Shown here: in pieces, positions 1 to 11,475 of the stretch | Position numbering within the stretch: the stretch's first letter is position 1 | Layout of the letters: each line of letters starts with the position of its first letter | Assembly (NCBI GenBank): GCA_029959195.1 | Contig: CP114117.1 | Span: 2,418,001 to 2,482,000 of the forward strand | Source of the DNA: Dictyophora rubrovolvata | Taxonomy: Eukaryota; Basidiomycota; Agaricomycetes; Phallales; Phallaceae | Direction: 5' to 3' | Length of the DNA: 64,000 bases | The notes under the pieces: generated by a model | Told to the model about the DNA's origin: nothing | Seen by the model: only the letters and a program-made list of their open reading frames with translations | The model's database searches: none | Translations under genes and position numbers: made by a program

Positions 1-498
1 TATCATGTGTTTATCTGAAGTGGGAGAATGAAAACTCATCACACTTCTTCTGGAAAAGGCAAACAAACTCATGAAGAATCCTTTGGCAGGCACTTTGCTA
101 GGCGAGTAATAACGAACTGAACTTAGTTTGATTAATTATTTGAAGCTGTGATATAGAGACATGGCTCTGCACCATGAAGAAAATGTGCCAAGTCCCTCTC
201 TGAGAAATTACAGCCACTCATCTGCTTCAAATGTATGTGATTTATCGCTAGTGATATCTCACCAAGTTGTTAAAATACTTTTCAGTCTTTGAGGGCACCG
301 TCTCGGGACTTGCAAGGCTCCGTGGATTCTTTGGAGTACCAGGAATGGGAATATGGGTAAGACTACTTCTAGGACCATTCCGGATTGTATGTTCACCGAT
401 TTAGCCCTCAATATGACTCTGCCTATGATTCTTCGTCTGAATTTGATCCCCGTGAAATTGAAGAAAGTATGGAGCGGGTGTCGATTGCGTCTCGGTGA
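1..498 (+). pseudogene. 3' end of a duplicated hypothetical gene, left copy, broken
   Basis: This is the paralogue of the last exons of the minus-strand gene ending at 20294. The exon/intron pattern is kept: a GTATGTG donor after the exon near 170-230, a short exon at 285-357, and the C-terminal end SIASR followed by TGA at 496-498. In the first visible exon a codon that is CGA (Arg) in the right copy is TGA here, so the reading frame is interrupted and this copy is probably non-functional unless splicing avoids that exon. The 5' part lies outside the window. The function of the family is unknown. Confidence 0.65.
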
Positions 499-880
499 GT
501 TTATTATGTGATAGCTTTTCATTTCCCTTTGAATACCTCCTTAGCGATACATTTGGTCAACCAAAACATGGTAAGCACAAGTACGGGGGAGCGGGGAATA
601 CTCAGGGTGGCAAGCCATCCAACCCCTACTAATCCAACTCTCGCCGCCAATGGACCGTTATAATGGAAATGACTTTGGAGTTCAAAGCTCCAGCGAGCGA
701 ACAAATGTTCACTCTGCGACAATGTTTATGCCACTATGCCCTTGTCTAAATTTGACCTTTTATTTAAAATCTGTTTTCCATGTAATGTTTACATGTGCTG
801 GTTTGTTCTTGAACTACCGAAATACATCTATTTGCCTCTTATGATTCAGCGAGCATTTTCAAAAATTCGATGGAATCTAT
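1..880. repeat. Left arm of an inverted segmental duplication
   Basis: This stretch matches the reverse complement of about 19915-20805. The match covers exon, intron and 3' flanking sequence, and is about 90% by eye in the best part (541-650). The similarity fades after about 850-880 and may continue to the left of the window. Because introns and the non-coding flank are copied too, this is a DNA-level duplication rather than a retrocopy. The two arms face each other across about 19 kb of single-copy genes. Confidence 0.85.
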
Positions 881-1538
881 GTCTACAGTCTCCTTCACTG
901 TTGGTATCGATTGTAATGGACATGGAAATTTTCATTATCAGTGCGCCGTCTTACAGGCGTAGAAGTAAATTCTTCAAAATCCCTCATAAACCTTGGCAAC
1001 TAGGTTTCACCATTGAATGCTTTATACATATAAACTGTTATATTTTCCAGCTTAGAATCAAGGCTAATCCAAATTATTACGGATGCTAGTTGCGACATTC
1101 AAAATTTCAAATTAACAAAGCTGCTAATTGAGATTCGAACAGTTCCTAATAATCATTCAAGCTTCAAGTCTCATCTCTCATCCATGATCCTTCGAAGTGT
1201 TAAAACTCGCCAAAGCCTAAGTTTTGAGTTGATCCTTTATATGCCGCACAAGTCCAAAATCTTCGTTTCATTATATCCCTCACCTAATATGCCCAAGCCA
1301 TAAAATCCTTGTCGCGCCTGCAGCCGTTCACACAAAATGGATGAGCCAACTTAGAATGTGTAAGCTGGATGATCTGCGTATTTACGAAGACGTAGGACCG
1401 GATATTGTATATCCACTTTCAAAAAGGAAAAAGGGACGGGGAATCAACAATTATAAATATTACACTACTTACTACCAATAGACAAAGAATACAGCAAAAG
1501 CACAAGATATTTTCTTTTTGTTTTGGTAAATGTTTCAG
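881..1538. other. Intergenic, no gene recognised
   Basis: AT-rich sequence between the duplicated arm and the 3' end of the capping enzyme gene. Only short overlapping ORFs occur, and none shows codon structure or a known motif. Confidence 0.5.
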
Positions 1539-3445
1539 TTACCTCCGCACACCCTCCCAGACATCAGGTCCTTGTACTTTATTCAATTTTGGAGGACCTA
1601 ATCTGGTGTAAGGACGCGGAGGGCCTTCGGTATATCTGTCATCAGGTGGCGGTAGCGGCAGCGGCATGGAATGGGCTGCTGGTGGGTGTGGATGCGGTGG
1701 TAACACATGATGCTGATGATGCTGAGTGTTTTGTGCTGGCCGTGGTTGTGACTGTTTATGCGTTTCCCGCTCTTTCCAGCGTTGTCTTATTGTATCGGCC
1801 TTCTCAATAAGCTACATGAAAGAGTTAGCAATTAACAGATAAAAATTTTAAAACAGACATGCCGTGACTTGCTCAACGCCGTCAATGATACTTTGAATAA
1901 TCTTATCCACAACCGAACGATGATTACCGTTAGGTTTATCATCTCGAAAACGCATTAGCTTCCAACCATGACATCCAGGATCCCATCGTACTTCTACGAC
2001 GCGGTCATCAATTTGTTCGCCGGTTTCTTTCAACCTATTACGTCTCACTCAATTATCATCACGTCGCTGGATAAGAAAAAACAACAAACCCAGTCCATTC
2101 ATCATCATCAACATTCATGGTGTCAAAATATTCGTAGGTTTCACGCTCCTTTCCTTTACCTCTACTTTTGCCTCCCGTCCAAGCATTGAGAATGAATTGC
2201 GGCCTGGCATAAAAATCGGGCTTTGATGGATCAGAGTGAAGAGGGGGGAAGCGCAGTTCCAGACGAAAATCAATGCTATTCTCATAGGGTGGCTTCCATT
2301 TCAAACTTGGGAATAAATTAAAATAACGAAGCCAAAAAAAGACGATAAGAAAGCAGACACATACATCCGTTCATCCGTGCCTACAACGTACGCCGATTCA
2401 GCGCAGGTATAGATTAGACCATCATTTCCATGTTGCAAGTGCGGAATATCCTCCTTGATGACTTTATCAACATGGTAAGAAGGTTCCATACGTTTTATCT
2501 GGATTCTGACAAAAAACACAAGATCAGTGGGACACGAAGATCGGGAACAACACCGAAGCAGACGACTGACTCAAAAGGACGATCCCTCAAAGATGGTACT
2601 TCTCGGAGTACTTTTTCATAAGGCTTAAAAAACCAATCCTTCATCCTCTGTGTACCTAAACAAGTCAGACAAAACCCCAGGAGTCACAAGCACGGCGCAA
2701 CGCTAGCACCCACCCCATAGCGACTCGATAATGGCTTGGTCATTATGTTGATTTGATCATGGACGAGACAATCAAATAGTAATAAGCGGAGAGTCTCCTA
2801 TGAGGCAAACGCTTAGTTGACACAGGTGGACCGGTTGTGAAAAACGTACACTATGCGTTTGAGGGTCTACGTCAATAACCAGCTCTCCGTCAAGGATTGT
2901 ATCTCCAATGGCCCGACGAATATTGGTATGATGCGGGAAATAAAAGCCGGATACTAAACGGTAATGGTCATGTCGGTCAATCTAACTATCAATGAGTATG
3001 GAAAGGTTCATAAAGCAAACGTCGGGACTTGCCAGGTAAACCTCGGACTCATTATCCGCGCGATGGACAAAAACCAGAACACGAACACCGTCTGATTTCT
3101 CACAAACCCAGTAACTAAATTGATAAGCATCAGTCGAGCAAATCCTGAGACAACGGATGGTATGTTGTACTGACTCTTCTTGCTCCAACCTTGCCAAATC
3201 CTTTTTTGAAAAACTGATAGGCTGACTTCCTGGAAATCTAATGTAAGGAAGTTTGAGTTGGAGGAAATGTTGTTATTTTATGTGTAGAATGAAGGGCATT
3301 CCGTCAGACGACAGGATTATAAGCGACGTAAAAAAAGCACGCACCGATAGCGTTCTAGTCCACAGAGGTGAGCGACGAGTCGCTTCAGAAATTCAACATG
3401 TTCGTCGGGAAGTAAACTGCCAGGAATATCGGGTATTCCTGGCAT
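1539..3445 (-). CDS. CEG1: mRNA capping enzyme, guanylyltransferase (alpha) subunit
   Basis: This nuclear enzyme transfers GMP from GTP to the 5' diphosphate end of nascent Pol II transcripts. The N-terminus reads MPGIPDIPGSLLPDEHVEFL, as in other fungal capping enzymes. After a short intron comes FPGSQPISFSKKDL, then the nucleotidyltransferase motif I, CEKSDGVRVL, whose Lys is the GMP acceptor (near 3090). Further exons give RMKDWFFKPYEKVLREVPS, HGNDGLIYTC, KWKPPYENSIDF and, in the OB fold, RFRDDKPNGNHRSVVDKI (motifs III to V). The last exon is a His/Pro-rich tail ending DVWEGVRR. Five or more introns are needed. The start was chosen by similarity of the N-terminus. It lies about 380 bp downstream of Skp1 on the same strand. 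Fungal capping enzymes lack the metazoan triphosphatase domain, and none is seen here. Confidence 0.9.
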
Positions 3446-3825
3446 TTTCAATTTTAGCACGGGCAAAATCAGAAAATCGCAGCGGGGGGGTTCAGGTACA
3501 GCGTACTGGCACAGGCGTCAACGTGATCGCGTCTTTGATTATATACTAACGGCGCTGCGTCCTCGTATGGTCCGAAAACGTGGACAAAAAACAAGAAACA
3601 AGAAAAAGGCAGTCATTTCTTCCATGAGTCAATATGTACAAACAGGCAGATGGCAGATGAACTATTGCATGTACGCTCAAGAATTATTCGCCGATATCGA
3701 CAATATCGCTTTGAAGCGTGTTTTATATTGAGACAACAACGAAAAGAAGCGGTAAAAAAATTACAAAAGAAATAATCGATGAAACTGATAAATGCAACAC
3801 GCTAATCCTCACGTCTAGTATAAAT

Positions 3826-4605
3826 TTATCTGTCTTCGGCCCATTCCTAGCAAGGCGAGATCAGTTAGAAAGGATGTCCTTGAAAAAATAATTTTGCTCA
3901 CATTTTCTTTCTTTATCTGTGCCTCTTCTTCAGGGGTAAAATCATTTACAATATTAAAGAGTTTGCGGATCTCTTCTGGAGTCTTGCCCTTAATCATGTT
4001 TGCAACGGTCTTGCAACCAACATCACTGAAAAGATCAATTAGATATTTTGATATAAACACTAGAGAGTAGGTTGTGCATCATGTGTATCTCATGATTGCA
4101 CCACGTACAGTAATGGCTTTATGTCCAAGTAGTTTGCTGCAAGAATGATTTCGAACAACATCTCTTGATCGACAGTGATGAACTTTTGGTCCCATTCAGA
4201 GATATCTGTAGTTCGCTTCCGAACGTCATCGGCGTTTTCCGCGTCACTGCTGGGCAGTGGCTCTCCACGATGGTGCTCACAGTATTCCAAAACCTAGAGA
4301 ATACAGGCATTTAGGGGCTATGCTGCGCAATAATATCATAGCTCTGATGAACCTACTTTCTTCATAACATTTGCGTTAACATTCGGTAATGGAATTGGTT
4401 GATCGCTTTCGCCGATATCTAGGGAGAAGAACAATAATAAGCAACCACGAAAAAAAGAACGATGAGACGCGACGAGAAGTGCACAAACGCCACCGCAGCC
4501 GTTGCGCAACGCACCCTCGAGCATGTTTTTGATGAGCACACTACGTTCTGCGACTTCTTTGTCGACGGAGAATTGCTCGTTGTCAGATGTGTTGAGAGTA
4601 ACCAT
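3826..4605 (-). CDS. SKP1: Skp1, SCF ubiquitin ligase adaptor
   Basis: Skp1 links F-box proteins to cullin-1 in SCF E3 ligases, and also acts in kinetochore and V-ATPase assembly complexes in yeasts. The spliced product is about 160 aa, normal for the family. It starts [19 protein letters not shown] (BTB/POZ fold), continues with [38 protein letters not shown], and NYLDIKPLL, and ends with the F-box-binding helices [20 protein letters not shown]. The last exon is short: after KKEN a GT-AG intron leads to EWAEDR and a stop, the classical Skp1 tail. At least four introns are present. The start codon is 157 bp from the divergent bL27m start, suggesting a shared promoter. Confidence 0.95.
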
Positions 4606-4762
4606 CGTTGATTCTAAAGTGCTGGAAAGGGGATGATAGCGAATGAAGCGAGTAGCGGGAGACGTTTATATATTGTGTGGAAAGAAGTGGACCTGCAAAA
4701 AGGCGCTGCTTCAGCGGAGTTGATTTAGCCGCCCACTTTGGACGTGACACGCTCCTGACAAC

Positions 4763-5369
4763 ATGTTCGGCATAAATACTGTCCACCGGATTGTAAAAAA
4801 TTCCTTATTTTCAGGCGAGTTTTTTTGTTAATCTGTCCAAATAGTAATATTAACGGTCCACAAAGCTCTAGGACAAGTCAGAACGGCCACAAAGCGTGCG
4901 GGTGGAACTATTCGAAATCATGGTGGCTCACCTGGTAAACGTCTCGGCATAAAGAAATTCTCTGGCAAGTCCTCATTTTTGTCATACTACTTGTCCTTAA
5001 TGAAAACTATACTTCTCCCAGATGAACCAGTAATTCCGGGTAATATTATTATCCGTCAACGGGGGACCCAATTCCATCCCGGACAACATGTATGGAGTGC
5101 CCGCTACGTCCACCATTTTTGTTTACTAAAAGATGTCCGTTTAGGTGAAAATTGGGAGAGACCATACTATTTACGCCATTAGTCCAGGCTTCGTCAAATT
5201 CTATACCCTGCCATGGCGTGCCGGGAAAGTACGTCGGTATGTCGGCGTCGTCCTTAACCGGGGGGAAAAATTACCCCGAGACGAAAAAATATTAGGAAGA
5301 AGCCGATATTTTGGATTGGTGAATGTTGCAAATAATCCTTGTTCTCAATCAACACTTCAAGTCGTCTAA
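4763..5369 (+). CDS. Mitochondrial large-subunit ribosomal protein bL27m
   Basis: This protein sits near the peptidyl transferase centre of the mitochondrial ribosome. The spliced product is about 146 aa: a presequence-like start ([17 protein letters not shown]), then [37 protein letters not shown] and [17 protein letters not shown], all bL27 signatures, followed by a C-terminal extension common in fungal homologues. Three introns are needed. Introns 1 (4815-4871) and 2 (4965-5021) both fit only with GC donors (GCGAGT and GCAAGT); every GT alternative in the right place gives a stop or the wrong phase. Intron 3 is GT-AG. The gene converges on Spb4 with only 40 bp between the two stop codons. 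Confidence 0.9.
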
Positions 5370-5409
5370 GTACCCATAGAAAAATATATTATATGTAGAG
5401 TAATGTGTA

Positions 5410-7872
5410 TCATAATCCAATCGTTCTTGCTTTCTTGGTCTGCTGTTTTTCTCTCTTCAGCTCTTCCCAGTCATTGGCCGCATCTTCGTTATCCTTAATA
5501 TTCTCATCGCGTGCCTCATCATTTCCAGTTGACCGAGATTCTTGAGCTTGCGTTTTCAACCATGCTCTTTTGCGAGCTTTCTTCTCTTGCCGTTTTACTC
5601 GAGTCTCTTGTCGAACCACGTTATTCGACCAAGCTTCGTTCTTTTTCTTTTTCTCTCCGCGTTCCTTCTGCAGACGCAAATGATCTATAGGCTGACTTGC
5701 CTTCTTCGCTTCCAATTCCTGCAAACGCTTTGCTTCTCGATTTTTATCTTTATAAGCATATGTATTCCACTGAAACAAAAAAAAAATCCTGGTGATCAAA
5801 CTTCATTTCAGGTGAAACCTAAAAAAATACGTACATCGACTTCTGCGTTCACCCAACCTAGCGCTTGCGGATCTACTCCTTTCAATTCCGGACATTTTGG
5901 TAACCGAAGCAAGCCGAAGCAACGTGCCACATCTATCAAGTTCAAATCCTTGACCCGAAAAATGTATGACGCCTCATGTTTGGAGTAGGCTTGAATAAAT
6001 GACACATATGCTCTAACAGCCTAGACAACCACGTCATCGCATTTATATACTCCAAAAAAAGATGAAAGTACAAACTTTGTCCTGCAAATCGCGATCTTGA
6101 AGCACAAAAGAACGTATTTGTGATAGAGTTGACTGGACAGCCATATCTTCAGGTCTTCCTTCCACGTGATCACTGAACGTTCCTTCTTCATCTAACAAAT
6201 AATTCTTTTCCTTTAGGGGTATTTTGCGTACCGAAAGGAAGTCTTCAATGTCAATGTAAGCAAATGAGGAACCGAAATGAACTTTCCATATGAAAAAAAA
6301 AGGGGCTGCATACCGACGTAACCTCTTTCTCTTTCCAGTAACAAGCACCAGGCACGGCCTTCCCGACCTGCACGTGCTGTTCGACCACACCGATGTGAGA
6401 ATCCTTTCGGATCTACCGGCGGATCGAATTGAATGACCACATCGACTGATGGCAGATCCAGGCCGCGTGCAGCGACGTCTGTACATAAGAGTATAGATGG
6501 CAAATGGGGCGATGAAGGATGCGAGCCGAAGGACGTGAGTGTTGATGTTCGAGAAGAAGAGGGCATATGACCATGCAATGAATGGATTGAATGTGATTTG
6601 GGAAGTAAGGAAGTAAGTAACTGAAGAAAATGTCATGACGAATGCATCGGCAATAAAAAAAAATCCAACGTACGCGATAAAAGTAATCCACACATGCACA
6701 TGTGGCGAAATATGTGATAAATTTTGCGGAATTATTCTGCTTTCGTTCATATGCGATAATCCGTGTAAGCTGCAACAGTTTTTCCGAGGTACGACATTCC
6801 ATGAAATTAATTTGTAGTCTGAATTTTCAATGTTAGCCCGAAGCAAAAAGCTTATTCAAGACTTACGTTGCGGGTATACGCCGTTCGGTTACTTCATCCT
6901 CTGTTTTTCTTTTCACACCACGCTTAGCTTCAACTTTCACTACAATCCGAACAGGATTCCTCAGTCCAACTCGAACAAGCTGAGAAAGTCCGTCTGTCAT
7001 GGTTGCTGAAAATAGTCCTGTACGCCGCTGTTTCGGCAAGTTTGTAATAATGCGATTCACGGTCGCTTCAAAACCAAGGTCAAGGAGTCTAAGATCTAAA
7101 TGAGGAGCAAGCAGAACTTCACGAAACAAAAACAAACCGGTCAGCCTCGTCTAAGACTAATACATCTAGTTCTTTGCAGCTAACAGTCGAGCGACCTTTT
7201 CCGAGAAGAAACTCCTCTATTCGCCCAGGAGTGCCCACAATGATTTCGGCACCAGTAGAAAGAAATTGTGAAAGATCTTGAGCAGGCGTTGTTTCTTTTC
7301 CGGATATGAGTAGAAGCGCAGGGGGTAACCTTGATGGCGGCAGCGTATTTTTGTTCTCTTCCTCCTCTGCTGGCTGGGAAGAGAGGAATAAGGAGAATAC
7401 TGAGTGTATTTGGGTTGCAAGTTCTCTATTGACGCATTAAAATACCTCAAACAAAGAGAATATAGATAGTTTACCTGGTAGGGGATATGATCAATGCTCC
7501 GATTTCGTTCTTCTTCAAAGGTGCCTCTTTCCTTCGTTTAAGCATTTTCTCTACAACTGGGATAACAAAAGCTAGAGTTTTTCCAGAACCTGTTACAGCC
7601 TAGTGAAAGGTAATCACCCAAAATGACATCAGAGTAATCAAGGAACATACCTCAACTACAACATCCTTGTGTCTCATGAAAAGTGGTATAGTACTGGCTT
7701 GAACTGGTGTCAGCTGGGTGAATCCCATTGCCTGTACAACGTCAAGACTTGCATCATAATTAGTTGTGTAGAGAAGAAAACAAAGTCCAACATACATCCA
7801 AGGCGTTAAAGGAGGATCTAATTTTGCCCATGGTCCAGCAAAAGCATTCGCGGCTGAAATAGTGGTGGCCAT
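5410..7872 (-). CDS. SPB4: ATP-dependent RNA helicase Spb4 (DEAD-box)
   Basis: Spb4 (DDX55 in animals) remodels rRNA in nucleolar pre-60S particles. The start [15 protein letters not shown] leads to [17 protein letters not shown] and the Q motif [10 protein letters not shown], then motif I AVTGSGKT, motif II LDEADR (near 7150), motif III FSATM, and motif [15 protein letters not shown] in the second RecA domain. The C-terminal region, [15 protein letters not shown] followed by a Lys/Glu-rich coiled coil ending KKARTIGL, is the Spb4-type tail and separates it from other DEAD-box proteins. Several short introns interrupt the gene. It is divergent from the myotubularin gene, with 249 bp between start codons. 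Confidence 0.9.
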
Positions 7873-8121
7873 TCAAGAAAAAAACAATGAAACGTCTACA
7901 TAATGGAACATTTAGGCTCATTGAAATGTACAATCAGTTAAAGTATACCTGTTTGAGTATTCAAAAAGATGTCAGAGGCGGGGCCGAAGTTGTGGCCGAC
8001 CGGAAGACAGTCACGCGAGAAAAGCCTCCGCCGCCAGTGTGAAGCTCTCAGCAATTCGCATACGTCGACCACCTCCCCTTCGGGTTGCATCAGGCACAAC
8101 ATCTTGGTTTCAATTCCCAAT

Positions 8122-11109
8122 ATGGATGCAATAAGGATTCCGAAGGCATGATTGAGTCCGAGTGGGAGTTCCCAATCACTAATTGTTGTAACACTAGGTC
8201 GACCGCGTCATATGCAATAAACCTGGGCAAATTCGCACTGGAACATTGTATGTTACAGCACATCATCTTATTTTTAATGCAGACAATTATGAGTCTGATA
8301 CGGAGATGTGGGTGAGTTGGTCAATTCAACGATTTTTCACAAGTACCGACGCCTGGAGCAGATTCCATACCCCATAATTGCACTTGTAACACGTATGCCG
8401 CAGACCCTTCAGGGGTTAAACCCGCTTGCTGTCCGATGTAGGAACTTTGAGAACTTTACGTTATCATTCTCGCTAGAGCAGGATGCTCTAGATGTATTTG
8501 AGAGCATTAAAGAATTGACGGTCGTAAGTACGTGTTGGTTGCTGTTTCACCGCCTCTTGGTCTCCGTGCTTATTCATTATGCGATTATCAAGCTTCTATT
8601 GTGCAATTATACGCGTTTAATTATGAGCCCAGTCCTCCACTTTCCACAAACGATGGCTGGTCGATGTATTCACCTACTCAAGAATTCACCCGGATGGGCG
8701 TAGGCACCCGAACTAAAGCATGGCGGTTCACTGATATTAATAAAGACTATACGGTAATTGATTTCTCCTTGAAAAAATAATTGGTTTTGAAAGCCTCGCT
8801 TAAATATCTTTCAACAGTTTTGTTCTACTTACCCTGCCTTACTTGTTGTCCCAACTAAAATCAGCGATACAACTCTTCAGTACGCAGTCAAGCACCGGAG
8901 TAGAGGCAGGCTACCCGCCCTAACATACTTGCACTGGGCAAATTATGTGATTAGAATCTGCTTTCTCCATGCATGTCATCGCTTATTCTCATGCGGCGCT
9001 GATTAGGGTACAATAACACGATCGAGTCAACCGATGGTTGGACTGACGAATAATAGATCCGTCCAAGACGAGAAACTGATAGAGGCAATCTTCCAGTCAC
9101 ACTATAGTCCGATGAAGCCACATGCAGATGCTAAAGTCTATGGCGCTACGGCGACGAATCTTATAACTGATGCGAGGCCGACTGCGAATGCAATGGCGAC
9201 GATGGCTAAAGGAGCAGGTACAGAGAACATGGAGTACTACAAGGATGCGAAGAAAGTTTATCTCGGAGTGGACAATATCCATGTCATGCGTGATTCATTG
9301 GCCAAGGTTGTTGAGGCACTTCGTGAAGCTGATGCCAATGCCGCTTTATTGCAAGCCATGGACCCAACCCGCCCAGTTCCTTCAGAGAGCATGTTTCTCG
9401 ACAGACATGCGCTCAGAAAGTCCGGCTGGTTGCGCTATATATCCGCTCTTTTAGAGGGCACGGTACTCGTCGTACGCAATATTCATATTAATTCCTCACA
9501 TGTCTTGATACACTGTTCGGATGGATGGGACCGCACAGCTCAACTATCGTCCTTGGCACAGATTTGTCTTGATCCGTATTTTCGCACAATGAAAGGGTTT
9601 CAGATACTTGTCGAAAAGGACTGGCTATCGTTTGGTCATAGATTCCTTGACCGTTGCGGTCACCTCTCGTCTGAGAAGTTTTTTTTGGCAACCAATCCGG
9701 GAGATAGCGGTGGTGCTGACACTTTTTTGGCTTCCATGCAAAATAAATTCACTCCAGGACACCATATCAAAGAGACGAGTCCGGTTTTTCACCAGTTCCT
9801 TGAGTCTGTGAGGCAGATTCAACGGCAATATCCGAATCGTTTCGAATTTAACCAACGCTACTTGGAACGATTGCACTATCATTTATATTCCTGCCAGTTT
9901 GGAACTTTCTTACATAACAACGAGAAGGAACGGCGGCTTGCTGCCGATGGGGGAAAGCCACACTGGCAAGTAACAGTTAGTGTTTGGGATTGGTTCAATA
10001 CACCAGAGGAAACAGCAAAGAACCGGAATCCTGGTTATGATGTCTCACTGAATGATCCGAAATCAGGCGATATGGGGGTGCTGTTCCCGAATCCAAAGGA
10101 TGTCCGGTTCTGGCACGAGCTGTATGGCCGGACAGACGAAGAGATGAATGGCCGGGTCGTCACCTCTCAAGTAGCTTCCGCCCTGGAATCTCTCAGTCAT
10201 AATGAATCTCCGGAAGAAGAGCCAGGCGGTATACCTGTGGCTCTCGCGGAGCCGTCTCCTTCCACGCCGGAAATGGTATCAAATGAACCATCCTCCGATT
10301 GGGACCCTATTCGCGAATCTTGGAGCTCACTACCTTCGATCCCAAGCCTCTCCGCTGAGCGGTCCTCAACTCCGCAACACGATTCATACCGAGTGAATAA
10401 TTCTGTTAGATCCGCTTATTCCTTACATGGTGAAGGCGAATCATCCGCCGATGCATCAAGGTCTCCCGGTAGGCAAGGGCCTCGATTTTCCGACGCATGG
10501 GGCTCGGGTGGCCTGAAGTCGATGTGGGGTAAATTTTCGTCTAACGCATCGGCCGCGTTATTGAATGTTCGTGATGCGTATGGGGGAGTTACAAAAGACT
10601 CTATATCCGGAAATCACTCGGCGGCATCCTCTAGCAGTACGAGAAGAGAATTACAGCCTACTGAAACACGGTGGCCACAGAAAGTGGACCCTCCTACCCC
10701 ATCCCGAGCCACATTGAAGATGGAAGACGATGTGAATCCATGGACATCTACCGCATCCACAGAACGACCACGATCAACATCTCCCGACCGCTTATCCCCA
10801 TACACCCATCCCTTAGATCCTCATGTTCCCCATGCGTTACGATTCAATACAGTTTCCTCCTCGCGTTCCCCAGCTCCTTTATACCGATCTTCTTCGACTA
10901 ACAACCGAACTTCCATGCTGCCTCACACTTCAACATCGTTCTCGTCATCCTCATCATCATCGTCGACTCCAACAACACGCGTAGAGAGTACAGACATGAA
11001 CCCTGCACCAGAGTCTGAATCAAAATTGCCTTCTGAGACTGTCCCTATGGCTCCAGGACCAGCTCACAGCGGCCAGCAAGCAGATCCATTGGGTGTGGGG
11101 TGGTTATAA
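8122..11109 (+). CDS. YMR1: Myotubularin-family phosphoinositide 3-phosphatase (Ymr1-like)
   Basis: Myotubularins remove the 3-phosphate from PI3P and PI(3,5)P2 on endosomal and vacuolar membranes. The N-terminus MDAIRIPK joins through a GC-AG intron (8146-8197, donor GCATGA) to VDRVICNKPGQIRTGTLYVT, a PH-GRAM domain. Later exons give RMPQTLQGLNPLAVRC, DVFESIKELTVV and EQLYAFNYEPS. The catalytic Cys-x5-Arg loop is HCSDGWDRTAQL (9511-9546). After the phosphatase domain (SGWLRYISALL, LDPYFRTMKGF, VSVWDWFN) comes a tail of about 300 residues, Ser/Pro/Thr-rich and probably disordered, ending near 11109. No FYVE domain is visible, as in yeast Ymr1. The large last exon starts near 9010. The start is supported by the conserved N-terminus and the joining intron. 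Confidence 0.9.
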
Positions 11110-11475
11110 TATAATATACATAGCTTGGAATGAGACAAACAACTGCTAGACACCAAGCAAGGCTAAATTATACGCCACTGTTCCTCGTCATTTTGTTAAT
11201 ATCCCTGGGATTATGTATTATCGGTGTTAATAATAACAAGTAATAAAGCCCGTGCGGCTTTTGAAATGTCTCGTCGAAATGTAATTTTGCAGTCTTTTGT
11301 TGTTTTAAAAATGGCGCGAATGGCGTGATCGCGTAATTGAGCGCGAGTTGCCTAATTGAGTTTTTAGGCTTCTGGGCCAGCCTAAAAATTCGTCCGCTTA
11401 TAAGCCTTGCCTTTTTTCCCTCTCCCAAGCACATAATCGTCCTCCGCCCTTCGTTTCCACCCTTCCTATCCAAGA
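11110..11475. promoter_or_regulatory. Promoter and 5' UTR of SAM synthetase
   Basis: This gap holds the 3' end of the myotubularin gene (AT-rich, 11105-11125) and the upstream region of SAM synthetase. From about 11400 the plus strand is strongly pyrimidine-rich up to the start codon, a common feature of highly expressed basidiomycete genes. No clear TATA box is seen. Confidence 0.45.

Noticed and set aside
11110-11475. SAM-responsive riboswitch before SAM synthetase
   Set aside because: Known SAM riboswitches are bacterial, and no matching stem architecture was seen.
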